Part shown: piece after piece, positions 1 to 7,923 of the stretch
Layout of the letters: each line of letters opens with the position of its first letter
Position numbering within the stretch: position 1 is the first letter of the stretch
Assembly (NCBI GenBank): GCA_002431395.1
Contig: DJEU01000025.1
Location: forward strand, 155,059 to 219,058
DNA length: 64,000 bases
From: Lachnoclostridium sp. UBA5890
GTDB lineage: Bacteria > Bacillota > Clostridia > Lachnospirales > Lachnospiraceae
Direction: 5' to 3'
Program-made: the position numbers and the translations under genes
The notes under the pieces: model-generated
Databases searched by the model: none
Seen by the model: the letters and a program-made list of their open reading frames with translations, nothing else
Told to the model about the DNA's origin: nothing

Positions 1-1244
1 GTGAGTATGGTGTAGATGTACCAAAACCGGGTTCTGTTGAAAAACAGGATATGATCGAACTTGGTGCATTTGTACGTGATATCTTCAAATTGAACGAAGA
101 GACAAAGAACTTCCGTATTTTCGGACCAGACGAGACAATGTCTAACCGTCTGTATCATGCATTTGAAGCTACAAACCGTGACTTCATGGCTGAAAAATAC
201 GATGATGATGATAAACTTGCAAACGATGGACGTATCATGGACTCTTACCTGAGCGAGCATATGTGCGAAGGATGGTTAGAGGGATATCTTTTGACAGGTC
301 GTCATGGATTCTTCGCTTCTTACGAAGCATTTATCCGTGTAGTAGACTCTATGGCTGCTCAGCATGCAAAATGGTTGAAAGTCACATCCGAACTTCCATG
401 GAGACAGAAGATCGCTTCCTTGAACCTTCTTCTTACATCCAACGTATGGCAGCAGGATCACAACGGATTTACACATCAGGATCCAGGATTCCTCGATCAC
501 ATCGCTAACAAAAAAGCAGATGTTGTTCGTATGTATCTGCCACCAGATGCTAACTGTCTGCTTTCCTGCTTCGATCACTGTATCAGAAGTAAGAACTATG
601 TAAACGTAATCGTAGCATCCAAACATCCAAGTCACCAGTGGTTGACAATGGATCAGGCTGTAAAACATTGTTCTCAGGGTATCGGTATCTGGGAATGGGC
701 AAGTAACGATCAGGGCGAAGAGCCGGATGTAGTTCTTGCATGCTGCGGTGATACACCTACAAAAGAGGCTTTGGCTGCTGTTACAATCCTTCGTGACAAC
801 ATTCCTGACCTCAAGATCCGTTTTGTAAACGTAGTTGACCTTATGAAGCTGGAATCCAACTCCAAACATCCTCACGGATTGACAGATGCAGAATATGATG
901 CTATCTTCACAAAAGATAAACCAATCATCTTCGCATTCCATGGATACCCAACATTGATTCATGAGTTGACATACTATAGAACAAACCGTAATCTTCATGT
1001 ATTTGGATATCAGGAAGAGGGTACGATCACAACGCCATTCGACATGAGAGTTCAGAACAAGATCGACCGCTTCAACTTGACAAAATCTGTCATCGAGAAC
1101 CTTCCACAGCTTGGAAACAAAGGTTCCTTCTTGATCCAGAAGATGAACGATATGCTCGTAGCTCACAAACAGTACATCCACGAAGAAGGTATCGATCTTC
1201 CGGAAGTGCGTGACTGGGTATGGCATACACCAGAAGATAAATAA
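1..1244 (+). CDS. xfp: Phosphoketolase, C-terminal part (5' end outside window)
   Basis: This is the 3' part of a phosphoketolase gene. The frame is open from base 3 and no start is needed inside the window, leaving 413 codons of a family usually near 790-800 residues. The cytosolic, thiamine-diphosphate-dependent enzyme splits xylulose 5-phosphate (often also fructose 6-phosphate) with phosphate to give acetyl phosphate and a triose or tetrose phosphate. The visible part is the XFP C-terminal domain, with family-typical stretches FRIFGPDETMSNRL, ASYEAFIRVVDSM, WQQDHNGFTHQDPGF and FGYQEEGTITTPFDMRVQN. A strong hairpin follows the stop, so it probably ends its own transcript. Family assignment is secure; xylulose-only versus dual specificity cannot be told from this fragment. 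Confidence 0.95.
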   Translation, partial: EYGVDVPKPGSVEKQDMIELGAFVRDIFKLNEETKNFRIFGPDETMSNRLYHAFEATNRDFMAEKYDDDDKLANDGRIMDSYLSEHMCEGWLEGYLLTGRHGFFASYEAFIRVVDSMAAQHAKWLKVTSELPWRQKIASLNLLLTSNVWQQDHNGFTHQDPGFLDHIANKKADVVRMYLPPDANCLLSCFDHCIRSKNYVNVIVASKHPSHQWLTMDQAVKHCSQGIGIWEWASNDQGEEPDVVLACCGDTPTKEALAAVTILRDNIPDLKIRFVNVVDLMKLESNSKHPHGLTDAEYDAIFTKDKPIIFAFHGYPTLIHELTYYRTNRNLHVFGYQEEGTITTPFDMRVQNKIDRFNLTKSVIENLPQLGNKGSFLIQKMNDMLVAHKQYIHEEGIDLPEVRDWVWHTPEDK

Positions 1245-1270
1245 TTTGAAAATTATTTTGAAATTCAGAT

Positions 1271-1305
1271 CCCCGCAGGCAGTTGTCTGTGGGGATTTTA
1301 AAATA
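1271..1305 (+). terminator. Rho-independent terminator after phosphoketolase
   Basis: A 10-bp stem (1271-1280 with 1285-1294, arms CCCCGCAGGC and GTCTGTGGGG, two G-T pairs) closes a four-base AGTT loop. A T-rich tract follows. It separates the phosphoketolase transcript from the rplU promoter. Confidence 0.85.
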
Positions 1306-1340
1306 TTTTGTAAAAACTGATATTTTATAAAGAAAACCCC

Positions 1341-1369
1341 TTGACAATACCAAAACACAATGGTATATT
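1341..1369 (+). promoter_or_regulatory. Sigma-A-type promoter of the rplU operon
   Basis: A perfect -35 box TTGACA (1341-1346) lies 17 bp before TATATT (1364-1369). The predicted start near 1376 places the L21 leader at the very 5' end of the transcript. Confidence 0.85.
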
Positions 1370-1378
1370 ATAGAAGTA

Positions 1379-1445
1379 TGCCGCACAACGAGGTTATAGT
1401 TCTGCCCATTTTTACATAAGGCAGGCACCGTAGTTGGCGAGTAAA
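1379..1445 (+). ncRNA. L21-type ribosomal protein leader
   Basis: The 5' untranslated region of rplU folds as a hairpin CTGCC/GGCAG (1402-1406 with 1420-1424) inside an outer helix GCC..AAC / GTT..GGC (1380-1389 with 1433-1438). Position and size match the Firmicute L21 leader, a proposed autoregulatory element. The fold was drawn by eye. A covariance search with the L21 leader model would settle it. Confidence 0.7.
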
Positions 1446-1462
1446 TTTATAGGAGGTGCTAT

Positions 1463-1771
1463 ATGTACGCAATTATAGCAACCGGTGGTAAACAGTATAA
1501 AGTAGAAGAAGGCGACGTGATCAAAGTTGAGAAACTTGGCGTGGAAGCTGGACAGACTGTTACTTTTGACCAGGTATTAGTAGTAAGTGACAAGGAGACT
1601 AAAGTAGGTACTCCTACCGTAGACGGTGCTTCTGTTTCTGCAACAGTAGTAGCTGAGGGCAAAGGTAAAAAGGTTATTGTTTACAGATATAAGAGAAAAA
1701 CCGGATACCACAAAAAGAATGGTCATAGACAGCCATTTACTCAGGTAAAGATTGATAAGATCAATGCATAA
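1463..1771 (+). CDS. rplU: 50S ribosomal protein L21
   Basis: L21 is a 102-residue protein of the large ribosomal subunit that binds 23S rRNA. The N terminus MYAIIATGGKQYKVEEGD and the C-terminal motif YRYKRKTGYHKKNGHRQ are diagnostic. The start is fixed by AGGAGG at 1451-1456, seven bases upstream. The gene heads the classic rplU-prp-rpmA set, and the downstream genes obgE and nadD follow in the order seen across Firmicutes. Expression is probably controlled by the L21-type leader just upstream. Confidence 0.98.
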   Translation: MYAIIATGGKQYKVEEGDVIKVEKLGVEAGQTVTFDQVLVVSDKETKVGTPTVDGASVSATVVAEGKGKKVIVYRYKRKTGYHKKNGHRQPFTQVKIDKINA

Positions 1772-1808
1772 ACTAGGAGTAGACACTTTTTAAAAAGAAG
1801 GTGAGTCT

Positions 1809-2126
1809 ATGATAGAAGTTCGAGTAAAAAAGTCTGATAGTGGTAACATTATTGGATTTCATATGTCCGGTCATGCAGGGTATGCAGAATATGGTTTAGA
1901 CATTGTCTGCGCAGGCGTTTCAACGCTTGCCATAAACTGCATTAATTCTATCGAAGAGTTTACCGACACCAAGTTTGATCTGGTGCAGAATGACAACGAT
2001 GGATTGCTTGATTTTACCTGCAAGGAACCGCTGGACAGTGGTGCCGTGTTACTGCTGAAGTCCTTATTTAAAGGAATTCAGGGGATACAGGAGTCGTATG
2101 GAAAACAATATGTTACATTTCATTAA
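1809..2126 (+). CDS. prp: Ribosomal-processing cysteine protease Prp (YsxB family)
   Basis: Prp is a small cysteine protease (105 residues here) that removes the N-terminal extension of ribosomal protein L27 in Firmicutes. The catalytic pair is visible as His22 in MSGHAGYA and Cys34 in DIVCAGVS, the same numbering I recall for the Staphylococcus aureus enzyme. It sits between rplU and rpmA, next to its own substrate. That substrate has the matching cleavable extension, so the protease and target belong together functionally. The start follows AGAAGGTGAG at 1796-1805. Confidence 0.93.
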   Translation: MIEVRVKKSDSGNIIGFHMSGHAGYAEYGLDIVCAGVSTLAINCINSIEEFTDTKFDLVQNDNDGLLDFTCKEPLDSGAVLLLKSLFKGIQGIQESYGKQYVTFH

Positions 2127-2148
2127 TTTTTGTTAGGAGGGAAATGTC

Positions 2149-2436
2149 ATGATGAAAATGAACCTTCAGTTGTTCGCTCATAAAAAAGGAATGGGTTCTA
2201 CAAAGAACGGCCGTGACTCTGAGTCCAAGAGACTTGGTGCAAAAAGAGCAGATGGACAGTTCGTTTTAGCTGGTAATATTCTTTACAGACAGCGTGGTAC
2301 TAAGATTCATCCGGGTACAAACGTTGGAATCGGTGGAGATGATACACTTTACGCTTTGGTTGATGGTGTGCTTCGTTTCGAGAGAAAAGGAAGAGACAAA
2401 AAACAGGCTAGTGTATATCCAGTAGATGCTGAATAA
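2149..2436 (+). CDS. rpmA: 50S ribosomal protein L27 with cleavable N-terminal extension
   Basis: L27 reaches the peptidyl-transferase centre with its N terminus. This 95-residue form begins MMKMNLQLF followed by AHKKG. Mature bacterial L27 starts at the A(H/S)KKG position, so the first nine residues form the extension that Prp removes, the expected cut lying between Phe9 and Ala10. The body has the typical SESKRLGAKRADGQ and GTKIHPGTNVGIGGDDTL motifs. The start is set by TTAGGAGGG at 2133-2141. A strong terminator follows, making obgE expression partly readthrough or separately driven. Confidence 0.97.
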   Translation: MMKMNLQLFAHKKGMGSTKNGRDSESKRLGAKRADGQFVLAGNILYRQRGTKIHPGTNVGIGGDDTLYALVDGVLRFERKGRDKKQASVYPVDAE

Positions 2437-2449
2437 TTTTGACAATTTC

Positions 2450-2480
2450 GGGGCTGTCATGAAATGTGGCAGCCCCTTTT
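2450..2480 (+). terminator. Terminator or attenuator between rpmA and obgE
   Basis: A 9-bp stem (GGGGCTGTC at 2450-2458 with GGCAGCCCC at 2468-2476) is followed directly by TTTT and a further T-rich stretch. It lies between two genes that are normally cotranscribed, so it probably lowers obgE expression relative to the ribosomal proteins. Confidence 0.85.
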
Positions 2481-2513
2481 ACCTTTTATACTCAATTTGA
2501 AAGGGAGATACGT

Positions 2514-3806
2514 ATGTTTGCAGATCAGGCAAAAATTTATATTCGTTCCGGAAAAGGCGGCGATGGCCATGTCAGTTTCCGAAGAGAATTGTATGTACCA
2601 AATGGTGGACCGGATGGCGGCGATGGCGGCCGCGGGGGAGACCTTATATTTGAAGTGGATCCGGGAATCAATACCTTAAATGAATTTCGTCATATTCGTA
2701 AATATTGTGCCGAGGACGGCGAACCGGGTGGCAAGAGACGATGCCACGGAAAAGACGGCGCAGACCTCGTAGTAAAAGTTCCGGCGGGAACGATTGTAAA
2801 AGAAGCAAATTCAGGACAAGTCATCACCGATATGTCCTATGACAATACAAGAGAAGTGATCTTAAAAGGCGGCCGCGGCGGCAAGGGAAACCAGCATTAT
2901 GCAACGCCGACCATGCAGGTGCCAAAATATGCCCAGCCGGGGAAACCGGCGATGGAGCTGGAAGTTATTTTGGAATTAAAGACGATTGCGGATGTCGGAC
3001 TGGTTGGATTCCCAAATGTTGGAAAATCCACATTTTTGTCCCGTGTAACCAATGCGCAGCCAAAGATTGCCAACTATCACTTTACCACATTAAATCCGAA
3101 TCTTGGTGTGGTAGACCTGGAAGGAACCGATGGTTTTGTCATTGCAGATATTCCGGGATTGATCGAAGGTGCTTCCGAGGGGATCGGATTGGGACATCAG
3201 TTTTTGAAACACATTGAGCGTACCCGTGTTATGATTCACATGGTAGATGCGGCTTCGACGGAAGGACGTGACCCGATTCAGGATATCAATGTCATCAATC
3301 AGGAGATCCGTGCTTACAGTGAGGAGATCGCGGCTCGTCCACAGGTTATCGCAGCCAATAAAATTGACTGTTTTTACGGCGATGAAGAAGAAACGGTTCT
3401 GACGTTATTAAAAGAAGAATTTGAGCCGAAGGGAATCAAAGTATTTCCAATTTCTGCCGTGACCGGAAAGGGCGTAAAGGAACTTTTGTATTACGTCAAA
3501 GGCATGCTGGATGAGATCAAAGAAGAAAAGGTTGTCTTCGAGAAAGAATATATGATAGAAGAACCGGATTTCCAGAATGAACCATACAATGTGTATGCGG
3601 ACGAGAAGGAAGAAGGCGTATATCATATCGATGGTCCACGCGTAGAACGTATGTTAGGATATACGAACCTGGATTCGGAAAAAGGATTTGAATTTTTCCA
3701 GAAGTTCCTTAAAAATAACGGAATGCTGGAAGAACTGGAAGCCCTTGGAATCGAAGATGGCGACACCGTAGAGATTTACGGATGGAGCTTTGAATATTAC
3801 AAATAG
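2514..3806 (+). CDS. obgE: GTPase Obg/CgtA, ribosome assembly
   Basis: Obg is an essential GTPase that binds the 50S subunit and links ribosome maturation to nutrient and alarmone status. The 430 residues show the glycine-rich Obg fold (about 1-158, with GGPDGGDGGRGGD), a G domain with P-loop GFPNVGKST (about 165-173), G3 DIPGLIEGA and G4 NKID, and the C-terminal OCT domain found in Gram-positive forms (about 345-430). The start at 2514 follows AAGGGAG at 2501. Upstream in-frame GTG and ATG codons lie inside the terminator hairpin and were rejected. Confidence 0.96.
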   Translation: MFADQAKIYIRSGKGGDGHVSFRRELYVPNGGPDGGDGGRGGDLIFEVDPGINTLNEFRHIRKYCAEDGEPGGKRRCHGKDGADLVVKVPAGTIVKEANSGQVITDMSYDNTREVILKGGRGGKGNQHYATPTMQVPKYAQPGKPAMELEVILELKTIADVGLVGFPNVGKSTFLSRVTNAQPKIANYHFTTLNPNLGVVDLEGTDGFVIADIPGLIEGASEGIGLGHQFLKHIERTRVMIHMVDAASTEGRDPIQDINVINQEIRAYSEEIAARPQVIAANKIDCFYGDEEETVLTLLKEEFEPKGIKVFPISAVTGKGVKELLYYVKGMLDEIKEEKVVFEKEYMIEEPDFQNEPYNVYADEKEEGVYHIDGPRVERMLGYTNLDSEKGFEFFQKFLKNNGMLEELEALGIEDGDTVEIYGWSFEYYK

Positions 3807-3821
3807 AAATGAGGAAATACG

Positions 3822-4127
3822 ATGACAAGCAAGCAAAGAGCTTATTTAAAAAGTCTGGCAATGAAGATCACGCCGATCTTACAGATTGGAAAATCTTCGG
3901 TAACGCCGGAACTGATATCTGCAGTAGATGAGGCATTGGAGGCAAGAGAATTGATCAAAATGCACATCTTAAAAAACTGTTTTGATGATCCGAAAGAGAT
4001 CGCACAGGTGATCGCGGAGCGTACCCGTTCGGAAGTGGTACAGGTGATTGGAAAGAAAGTCGTGCTTTACCGCGAGTCCAAAGACAATAAAAAGATTGAA
4101 CTTCCAAAACCATCAAAGAAAGCGTGA
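3822..4127 (+). CDS. yqeI: CRM-domain RNA-binding protein YqeI/YhbY
   Basis: A 101-residue single CRM-domain protein of the YhbY family, which binds rRNA precursors during 50S assembly. The family pattern is visible: MTSKQRAYLKSLA, PILQIGKSSVT (the loop that replaces GxxG), and EALEARELIKMHIL. The C terminus is lysine-rich. It lies 15 bp after obgE and 3 bp before nadD, as in Bacillus and many clostridia, and its GAGGAAA ribosome site is at 3810-3816. The 50S-assembly role is inferred from the family. Confidence 0.92.
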   Translation: MTSKQRAYLKSLAMKITPILQIGKSSVTPELISAVDEALEARELIKMHILKNCFDDPKEIAQVIAERTRSEVVQVIGKKVVLYRESKDNKKIELPKPSKKA

Positions 4128-4130
4128 TAA

Positions 4131-5339
4131 ATGATGAAAATTGGTATTATGGGAGGGACATTTAATCCCATTCATAATGTACATTTGCTGATGGCAGAGG
4201 AAGCTGCGAGGCAGTTTGAACTGGATGAAGTCTGGTTTATGCCATCAAAAAATCCACCGCATAAAAAGAGGACGGATATTGTTTCAGCTGAACACCGGAG
4301 CCGCATGATCTGTCATGCGATCGATGGAAATCCAAAGTTCGTGTTTTCAGATCTGGAACTTCGTCGGGAAGGAACCACGTATACGAGCGATACACTGGAA
4401 ATTATCGAAAAAGAAAATCCGGATTGCAAGATCTATTTTATTTTAGGCGGAGATTCCCTGCGTGAGATCGAAACGTGGCATAAGCCGGCGTTTGTGATGA
4501 AACACTGCCATATTCTGGCAGCCGACAGAGAAGATGAAACAGGAAAACAACTGAAAGTAAAAGCGGAAGAGTTAAGGAAAACATATGGTGCAAAGATTTC
4601 TTTTATCAAGATGCCGTTGATCGACATTTCTTCCAGTGAACTGCGCGCGCAGCTGCAAAAAGGAAAGTCTGTCGATTACCGAATTCCGGATGCGGTAATG
4701 AAATATATCCGTTTCCATAATTTGTATGGTTATGAAAAACCGCTTTTTAAGAAAAAGGTTACAACGCCAAAGATTTTAAGCTATTTAAAAGCAACCCTGC
4801 GTCCCAAACGTTTCCGCCATACATTGGGTGTGGCGTACACCGCGGCAAATCTCGCTGCTGTTCATAATGCAGATGAGGACAAAGCGTTTCTTGCCGGGCT
4901 TTTGCATGATTGTGCCAAATTTTACGAAATAGAAGAGCAGATTACACTTTGTGAAGAAGCAGGAATCCCTCTGACGGAGATGGAACGGCTCAATCCCGCT
5001 CTCATTCATGGGAAATTAGGTGCTTTTTATGCGAAAACAAAGTATCAAGTAGAGAATGAGGATGTTTTATCCGCTATCCGTTATCATACGACAGGGCACC
5101 CCGATATGACGGTATTGGAAAAGATTATTTATCTTGCCGATTATATTGAACCCGGACGTGCGATGGACTGCAAACCGCATTCGTTGCAGGAAGTCCGGAC
5201 TGCATGCTTCCAAAATCTAGATGACGGACTGCGCTTTGCACTGGAAAACGGAATTTCCTATCTTCGGGAACAAAATCAGCCCATTGATACGATTTCGCTG
5301 GAAACGTATGAATGGTATCAGAAAGGAATAACACTATGA
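4131..5339 (+). CDS. nadD: NadD-YqeK fusion: nicotinate-mononucleotide adenylyltransferase + HD-domain Ap4A hydrolase
   Basis: Two enzymes that are separate neighbours in Bacillus are joined in one 402-residue protein. Residues 1-200 are NadD, which adenylates nicotinate mononucleotide in NAD synthesis: nucleotidyltransferase motif GGTFNPIHNVH (8-18) and ISSSELR (166-172). Residues about 210-400 are a YqeK-type HD hydrolase, the family that cleaves diadenosine tetraphosphate symmetrically: His230 in RFRHTLG, HD at 259-260 in LLHDCAK, His293 in IHGKLG, Asp337 in YLADYIEPGR. No stop or frameshift lies between the halves. Start may be 4131 or the next ATG at 4134. The stop overlaps rsfS by four bases (ATGA). 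Confidence 0.92.
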   Translation: MMKIGIMGGTFNPIHNVHLLMAEEAARQFELDEVWFMPSKNPPHKKRTDIVSAEHRSRMICHAIDGNPKFVFSDLELRREGTTYTSDTLEIIEKENPDCKIYFILGGDSLREIETWHKPAFVMKHCHILAADREDETGKQLKVKAEELRKTYGAKISFIKMPLIDISSSELRAQLQKGKSVDYRIPDAVMKYIRFHNLYGYEKPLFKKKVTTPKILSYLKATLRPKRFRHTLGVAYTAANLAAVHNADEDKAFLAGLLHDCAKFYEIEEQITLCEEAGIPLTEMERLNPALIHGKLGAFYAKTKYQVENEDVLSAIRYHTTGHPDMTVLEKIIYLADYIEPGRAMDCKPHSLQEVRTACFQNLDDGLRFALENGISYLREQNQPIDTISLETYEWYQKGITL

Positions 5340-5683
5340 CATCAAAAGAAATGGCACGCATCGCATATGATGCGTTGGATGAAAAATTAGGAGAAGATAT
5401 TCGAATCATACAGATCGACGAGATTTCCGTGATTGCGGATTATCTGATCATTGCCAACGGAAAAAACAGCAATCAGATCGCTGCTTTATCCGACAATGTA
5501 GAGATGCGTATGCATCAGAATGGCATTCATAATGAACGGATCGAAGGAAATAAAAATTCTACTTGGATCCTGATGGACTATAAAGATGTTATCGTCCACG
5601 TATTCTCGCCGGAAGACCGCTTGTTTTATGACCTTGAGCGCATCTGGCGTGACGGTAAAAAGATCGATCGGGATCAGTTATAA
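5336..5683 (+). CDS. rsfS: Ribosomal silencing factor RsfS
   Basis: RsfS (115 residues) binds L14 on the 50S subunit and blocks subunit joining when nutrients are short. Family features include ADYLIIANGKNSNQIAALSDNVE (quoted here in part: ADYLIIANG), GIHNERIEG, STWILMDYKDVIVHVF and the final FYDLERIW. The chosen ATG overlaps the nadD stop and follows GAAAGG at 5321; an upstream in-frame start lies inside nadD. The last 10 bases overlap the 3' end of the convergent ktrA gene, and I see no terminator hairpin between them. Confidence 0.94.
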   Translation: MTSKEMARIAYDALDEKLGEDIRIIQIDEISVIADYLIIANGKNSNQIAALSDNVEMRMHQNGIHNERIEGNKNSTWILMDYKDVIVHVFSPEDRLFYDLERIWRDGKKIDRDQL

Positions 5684-6348
5684 GAATTCGGATCCACCGT
5701 TGTCTGCGAAGATAATTGAAAGACATCGGTGGATTTTCCTATGACGACAATATGATCTTCCGGTCCGAATACATAATCGCCTGCCGGCATCGGGTCAATG
5801 ACCGTGCCGTTTTTTATTGCAATAATATTGACTTTATATTTCTGCCTTACATTAATTTCCAGTATGCTTTTTCCTGCCCACGAAGGAATAATCGGAATCT
5901 CGAAGATCGAGCAGTCGGATGTTAATTCGATATAGTCAAATATATTTGTAGCATTATAGCGGACTGCCAGTTTTTCGGCAATTTCTTTTTCCGGGAAGAA
6001 GACTTCATCCGCTCCGATCTTTTTCAGAAAATCTGCCTGTCGTTTCCGTTTTGCTTTGGAAATAACACAGCGCGCGCCCAGTTCCTTTAATATGGAAGTG
6101 ATTTCCAGCGACGCATAAAAGTCTTCGCCAATCGCCACAAAACAGTAGTCAAAATTGTTGACACCGATAGATTTTAAAACCGCGGGATTGGTACAGTCGC
6201 CGGACAGGGCATCCGGGAAAACCGTTGACAATTCCTGGATTTTATCTTCGTCGCGGTCAATTACCATAACATCGTTTCCAAGTTCCTGCATCCGGGCTGC
6301 CAGACATTGTCCCAGCATTCCCATTCCAATAATAAGAATTGACTTCAT
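5674..6348 (-). CDS. ktrA: K+ uptake regulator KtrA (RCK/TrkA family)
   Basis: This 224-residue cytosolic protein forms the nucleotide-gated ring below a Ktr potassium channel. It has an RCK_N Rossmann domain (ILIIGMGMLGQCLA near residues 4-17, MVIDRDEDKI, LSGDCTNP) and an RCK_C (TrkA-C) domain from about residue 140 that commonly binds c-di-AMP. Length equals the single-RCK KtrA type, not the duplicated TrkA type. The start at 6348 is set by AAGGAG (6355-6360, minus strand); longer in-frame extension upstream overlaps ktrB and was rejected. It lies 11 bp after ktrB in one operon. Confidence 0.93.
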   Translation of the reverse strand: MKSILIIGMGMLGQCLAARMQELGNDVMVIDRDEDKIQELSTVFPDALSGDCTNPAVLKSIGVNNFDYCFVAIGEDFYASLEITSILKELGARCVISKAKRKRQADFLKKIGADEVFFPEKEIAEKLAVRYNATNIFDYIELTSDCSIFEIPIIPSWAGKSILEINVRQKYKVNIIAIKNGTVIDPMPAGDYVFGPEDHIVVIGKSTDVFQLSSQTTVDPNSYN

Positions 6349-6359
6349 AATAATCTCCT

Positions 6360-7703
6360 TTATCCAATCAATATGTTTTCTTTTGGTCTTCGAAGCGGTG
6401 GCTGCTTGTTTTGCTTTCCGAGGATGAGCATCAATGTAAATCCGCCGATTCGTCCACCATACATTAAAATGATCAAAATAATATGTGACATGGCGCACAG
6501 ATGTGGGGTGATCCCAGTCGTTACGCCAACCGTGCACACAGCCGAAATAACCTCAAAAAGCACATTAGACATCGGCAGTCCTTCAATGTGGCAGATAAGC
6601 ATGGTTCCTGTCAAGATATAAACGGCATATACCAAAATAATAACTGCGGCCTGCTTGATCAAAATGGTGCTCACCCGGCGTTTGCCAATCACGGTGTCCG
6701 ATTGTCCACGCAGCATCGAAACCATCGAGAGAAACACAAGCGTAATCGTTGTGATCTTCATTCCACCGGCGGTCGAACCGGGACTTCCGCCGATCATCAT
6801 CAATACATCAGAGAGAAGAGAGGCAGAGGGAGACATGCTGGCATAATCAATCGTATTAAAGCCGGCTGTGCGCATGGTCGTTGAGGCGAAAAACGATTTT
6901 AGGATCTGTTCGCCGATGCCATTTCCCTGAAGGGTATAATTCTGCTCAAATACAAAGTAGCCAATGGCTCCGCCAATCAGCAAAACCGGTGTCGTCACAA
7001 GAATGATCTTTGAATGAAGAGAATAATTCTTAAAGGACAGACGGTATTTCAATATATCATCCCATACTAAAAATCCGATTCCGCCGATTAGAATCAAAAG
7101 CATCACAGTAACATTTACAAGGACATCGGAAGCATACCACGTCAGCGAAGAGAAGGGGTCGTATCGTCCCATGAGATCAAAGCCGGCATTGCAAAAAGCG
7201 GATATTGCGTGGAACACGGCATAGTATAATCCCTGCCCCAATCCCATGCGCGGGATAAAACGGATGGCAAGCAGCAGAGCGCCGCAGCCTTCAATCAAAA
7301 ACGTACCCGATACAATACGGCGAACCAGTTTTACCATACCACTCAGCTGCGTATTTCCGGCAGCCTGCATCAAAAGCATACGGTCCTGAAGCGACAATTT
7401 TCGTTTCATAAATATGAAAAACATGGAGATAAAGGACATGAGTCCGATGCCTCCGATCTGAATCAGAATGAGAATGACAATCTGCCCGAAAAAGGACCAT
7501 TTGGTAAATGTATCGGCGACAATAAGTCCTGTTACACAGGTGGCGCTTGTCGCCGTGAATAGGGCATCCAAAGGGGATGTGAAATTACCGTCCCGTGCGG
7601 AGACCGGCAGACATAATAAAAAGGCGCCGGTAAGTATCAAAACAAGAAAACTCAGTGCAATTAACCGGGTAGGACCAAGTTTTCGTGACCATTTTCCTAA
7701 CAT
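6360..7703 (-). CDS. ktrB: Ktr-type potassium channel subunit KtrB (TrkH family)
   Basis: A 447-residue multi-pass membrane protein of the TrkH/TrkG/KtrB superfamily, which carries K+ (usually coupled to Na+ in KtrB). Four pore repeats each with the selectivity glycine are seen: SATCVTGL, SAFCNAGF, STMRTAGFN and AVCTVGVTTG. Length matches KtrB of Bacillus (about 445). The gene starts with ATG at 7703 after AAAGGAAG and is cotranscribed with ktrA. The promoter at 7756-7783 drives the pair. Confidence 0.94.
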   Translation of the reverse strand: MLGKWSRKLGPTRLIALSFLVLILTGAFLLCLPVSARDGNFTSPLDALFTATSATCVTGLIVADTFTKWSFFGQIVILILIQIGGIGLMSFISMFFIFMKRKLSLQDRMLLMQAAGNTQLSGMVKLVRRIVSGTFLIEGCGALLLAIRFIPRMGLGQGLYYAVFHAISAFCNAGFDLMGRYDPFSSLTWYASDVLVNVTVMLLILIGGIGFLVWDDILKYRLSFKNYSLHSKIILVTTPVLLIGGAIGYFVFEQNYTLQGNGIGEQILKSFFASTTMRTAGFNTIDYASMSPSASLLSDVLMMIGGSPGSTAGGMKITTITLVFLSMVSMLRGQSDTVIGKRRVSTILIKQAAVIILVYAVYILTGTMLICHIEGLPMSNVLFEVISAVCTVGVTTGITPHLCAMSHIILIILMYGGRIGGFTLMLILGKQNKQPPLRRPKENILIG

Positions 7704-7755
7704 AAATAACTTCCTTTAAATATTGATAATTTTTAAATTCTGTGGTACGCTTTCT

Positions 7756-7783
7756 ATTATACAAAAAAATGGAAAAAATACAA
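7756..7783 (-). promoter_or_regulatory. Promoter of ktrB-ktrA
   Basis: On the minus strand TTGTAT (7778-7783) is followed after 16 bp by TATAAT (7756-7761). The start would lie about 45 bp before the ktrB ATG. The spacer is a run of T on this strand. Confidence 0.75.
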
Positions 7784-7801
7784 TTATATTTTGAAAAAAA
7801 C

Positions 7802-7830
7802 TTTACAAGAAAGTTAAATTGTGTTAAACT
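7802..7830 (+). promoter_or_regulatory. Promoter of rpsO
   Basis: TTTACA (7802-7807), 17-bp spacer, TAAACT (7825-7830) preceded by an extended -10 TGT. It points into the structured rpsO leader and is back to back with the ktrB promoter. Confidence 0.7.
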
Positions 7831-7845
7831 AATTCCGTCAGACAA

Positions 7846-7891
7846 CCAATACTCAGAGCGTGGAACACTCCAACCCGTTCTTGGTACTTGG
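7846..7891 (+). ncRNA. Structured rpsO leader, probable S15 autoregulatory site
   Basis: The untranslated leader folds into one long hairpin. CCAAT plus ACTCAGAGCG (7846-7860) pairs with CGTTCTTGGT plus ACTTGG (7876-7891), with one mismatch and one bulge. A small inner hairpin TGGA/TCCA (7861-7872) sits at the tip. The hairpin is followed by CTTTT and then the rpsO ribosome site. S15 represses its own mRNA in several bacteria through leader structures of differing shape, so this is a reasonable inference, not a recognised family. Confidence 0.5.
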
Positions 7892-7923
7892 CTTTTAAAA
7901 AATTTTATGGAGGTACATCGATC

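Noticed and set aside
276..1358. 360-codon open frame on the minus strand opposite phosphoketolase
   Set aside because: It is a shadow of the codon pattern of the strongly expressed phosphoketolase gene, has no ribosome site and gives cysteine/phenylalanine-rich sequence unlike a real protein.
2464..2513. In-frame GTG and ATG starts upstream of obgE
   Set aside because: They lie in the terminator hairpin or T tail and lack a ribosome site; ATG 2514 has AAGGGAG and matches the family N terminus.
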